Source: Pseudomonadota bacterium
GTDB taxonomy: Bacteria > Myxococcota > Myxococcia > Myxococcales > Vulgatibacteraceae
Assembly (NCBI GenBank): GCA_023436385.1
Contig: JAEZJH010000350.1
Location: 1 to 6,705 of the forward strand
Reading direction: 5' to 3'
DNA length: 6,705 nucleotides
Below the pieces are notes generated by a model. The model was not told the DNA's origin, ran no database searches, and saw only the letters and a list, made by a program, of their open reading frames with translations. The translations under genes and the position numbers were made by a program. This document shows, in pieces, positions 5,832-6,705 of the stretch (its first letter is position 1; each line of letters begins with the position of its first letter).

Positions 5832-6705
5832 TCAGCTCCACTCCCAGGGCTCGGGGAGCGGCTTTCCTGCCGGGGCGATCACCTCGACGCGGCTCTCCGC
5901 GGTGAGGGCGTGGCCGTCGCCCTTCTCCTCCGTGCCCTCGACGCCGATCACGTCGCCCCGGGCCAGCCGCTCGAAGGAGCGGTTCCCCGGGGTGACGTGT
6001 TTCTCCTGGAGCGCCAGGCCGACCCGGCCCTCGGGGCCGCAGCCCATGTAGCGGAGCCGGCCCTTGGAGGCGAGGGGCTCGGAGACGATCCGGAAGAGCC
6101 GCTTGCCCGGCGGCAGCTCGGGCCAGGCCTCGCCCTTCGGCGCCAGCACCAGGTAGCTCATCTTCAGCGCCTCCTTGTGGAGGCCGGCGGCCCGGGCGAT
6201 GTCCCCGACCAGCCGCGGCGCGGTCCACGGCCGCTCCGCGTGGCACCAGTCGGTCTCCTTCACCAGCGCCGGGCAGGCGCCGCGGAAGAGACACGGCGAG
6301 CGGACCGCGTAGCCGCGCTCGACCAGGAGGTCGCGCACGGCGAGGAGGCCGCGGCTGGTCTCCCGGAGCGCCGGCTCGATCACCAAGAGCGAGCCCTTGG
6401 GCTTCACCTTCGCCACCAGCCGCTCGAGCAGCTCCGCGCGGCGCGCGGGCGCGTCGGCCTCGCCGGCCCACAGCTCGTTGACCACGTGGCCCAGGGTGAT
6501 CAGGTCGGGGGCGTCGTCGGCCGGGTCGTTCCCGCCCAGCCCGTCCCAGCGGCGGGTACGGAGCGGCTCGCCGCCCTGCCCGGCGATCGCCCGGGCCATC
6601 TCCAGCGCCGGTTCGGAGCGATCGCAGGCGGTGACCTCCACCGCGCCGTGATCGAGGGCGGCGAAGGCCAGGGGTCCCGGGCCCGAGCCCAGGTCGAGGA
6701 CGGTG
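5832..6705 (-). CDS. Rsm22-family ribosome-associated methyltransferase, partial
   Basis: This gene runs off the right edge; its N-terminus is missing. The frame stays open to base 6705 and, before the GTG at 6641, encodes TVLDLGSGPGPLAFAAL, the SAM-binding motif I of a class I methyltransferase, so that GTG is internal. Next come an acidic motif region (VTACDRS), the LITLGHVVNELW core, LLVIEPALRET, and the family segment with PCLFRGACPAL and DWCHAE, then MSYLVLA and a small C-terminal beta-barrel-like domain (GCGPEGRV...FERLARGDVIGV). Four cysteines, encoded near 6292, 6274, 6244 and 6040, have spacing C-x5-C-x9-C-x67-C, matching the Fe-S ligands known in mitochondrial Rsm22/METTL17. Mitochondrial members assist small-subunit ribosome assembly; the bacterial role is less clear and enzymatic activity is doubtful in the family. 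Family call is firm, function inferred. It converges on the lipoprotein gene 4 bp away. Confidence 0.9.
   Translation of the reverse strand, partial: TVLDLGSGPGPLAFAALDHGAVEVTACDRSEPALEMARAIAGQGGEPLRTRRWDGLGGNDPADDAPDLITLGHVVNELWAGEADAPARRAELLERLVAKVKPKGSLLVIEPALRETSRGLLAVRDLLVERGYAVRSPCLFRGACPALVKETDWCHAERPWTAPRLVGDIARAAGLHKEALKMSYLVLAPKGEAWPELPPGKRLFRIVSEPLASKGRLRYMGCGPEGRVGLALQEKHVTPGNRSFERLARGDVIGVEGTEEKGDGHALTAESRVEVIAPAGKPLPEPWEWS
5835..5859 (+). terminator. weak hairpin after lipoprotein stop
   Basis: GCTCC (5835-5839) pairs with GGAGC (5855-5859) over 5 bp with a 15-nt loop, followed by GGCTTTCC. The T-run is only three long and the stem lies in the last codons of the convergent methyltransferase. 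It is the only candidate for ending the lipoprotein transcript and is weak. Confidence 0.2.

Noticed and set aside
154..6705. Defence system, biosynthetic cluster or signalling island
   Set aside because: The five genes alternate in strand, belong to unrelated families and share no operon, so nothing ties them into one system.

Overview
The window is very GC-rich (by eye roughly 70%) and carries five protein genes, four complete and one cut by the right edge. A lipoprotein signal, a cytosolic purine 5'-nucleotidase (cN-II type), an Rsm22-type methyltransferase and a MASE3 histidine kinase together fit a chromosomal region of a high-GC, probably Gram-negative bacterium. A myxobacterial or other deltaproteobacteria-like lineage is my best guess, but it rests on gene content and codon style only. 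I see no mobile element, tRNA, rRNA, CRISPR array, phage gene or toxin-antitoxin pair.

Layout: positions 1-153 hold no convincing gene. A dienelactone hydrolase family enzyme (154-873) is on the minus strand. A 276-bp divergent spacer (874-1149) follows; it contains a perfect 19-bp dyad that overlaps the -35 element of a plausible promoter for the next gene. That gene (1150-3777, plus) is a membrane-bound MASE3-GAF-PAS hybrid-sensor histidine kinase without a neighbouring response regulator. Its 3' end overlaps by 31 bp the 3' end of a cN-II-like HAD 5'-nucleotidase (3747-5213, minus). A 158-bp divergent spacer leads to a small predicted lipoprotein (about 5372-5827, plus). This converges, with a 4-bp gap, on an Rsm22-family ribosome-associated methyltransferase (5832 to beyond 6705, minus) that has the four cysteines of an iron-sulfur site.

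The five genes alternate strictly in orientation, so none are co-transcribed, and there is no evidence for a shared pathway. Both convergent junctions leave essentially no spacer, so transcripts probably overlap at their 3' ends. The region reads as ordinary core/housekeeping chromosome. I did not find a clear undescribed system; the points most worth a second look are the kinase operator-like dyad, the lipoprotein start and leader hairpin, and the Fe-S-type Rsm22.
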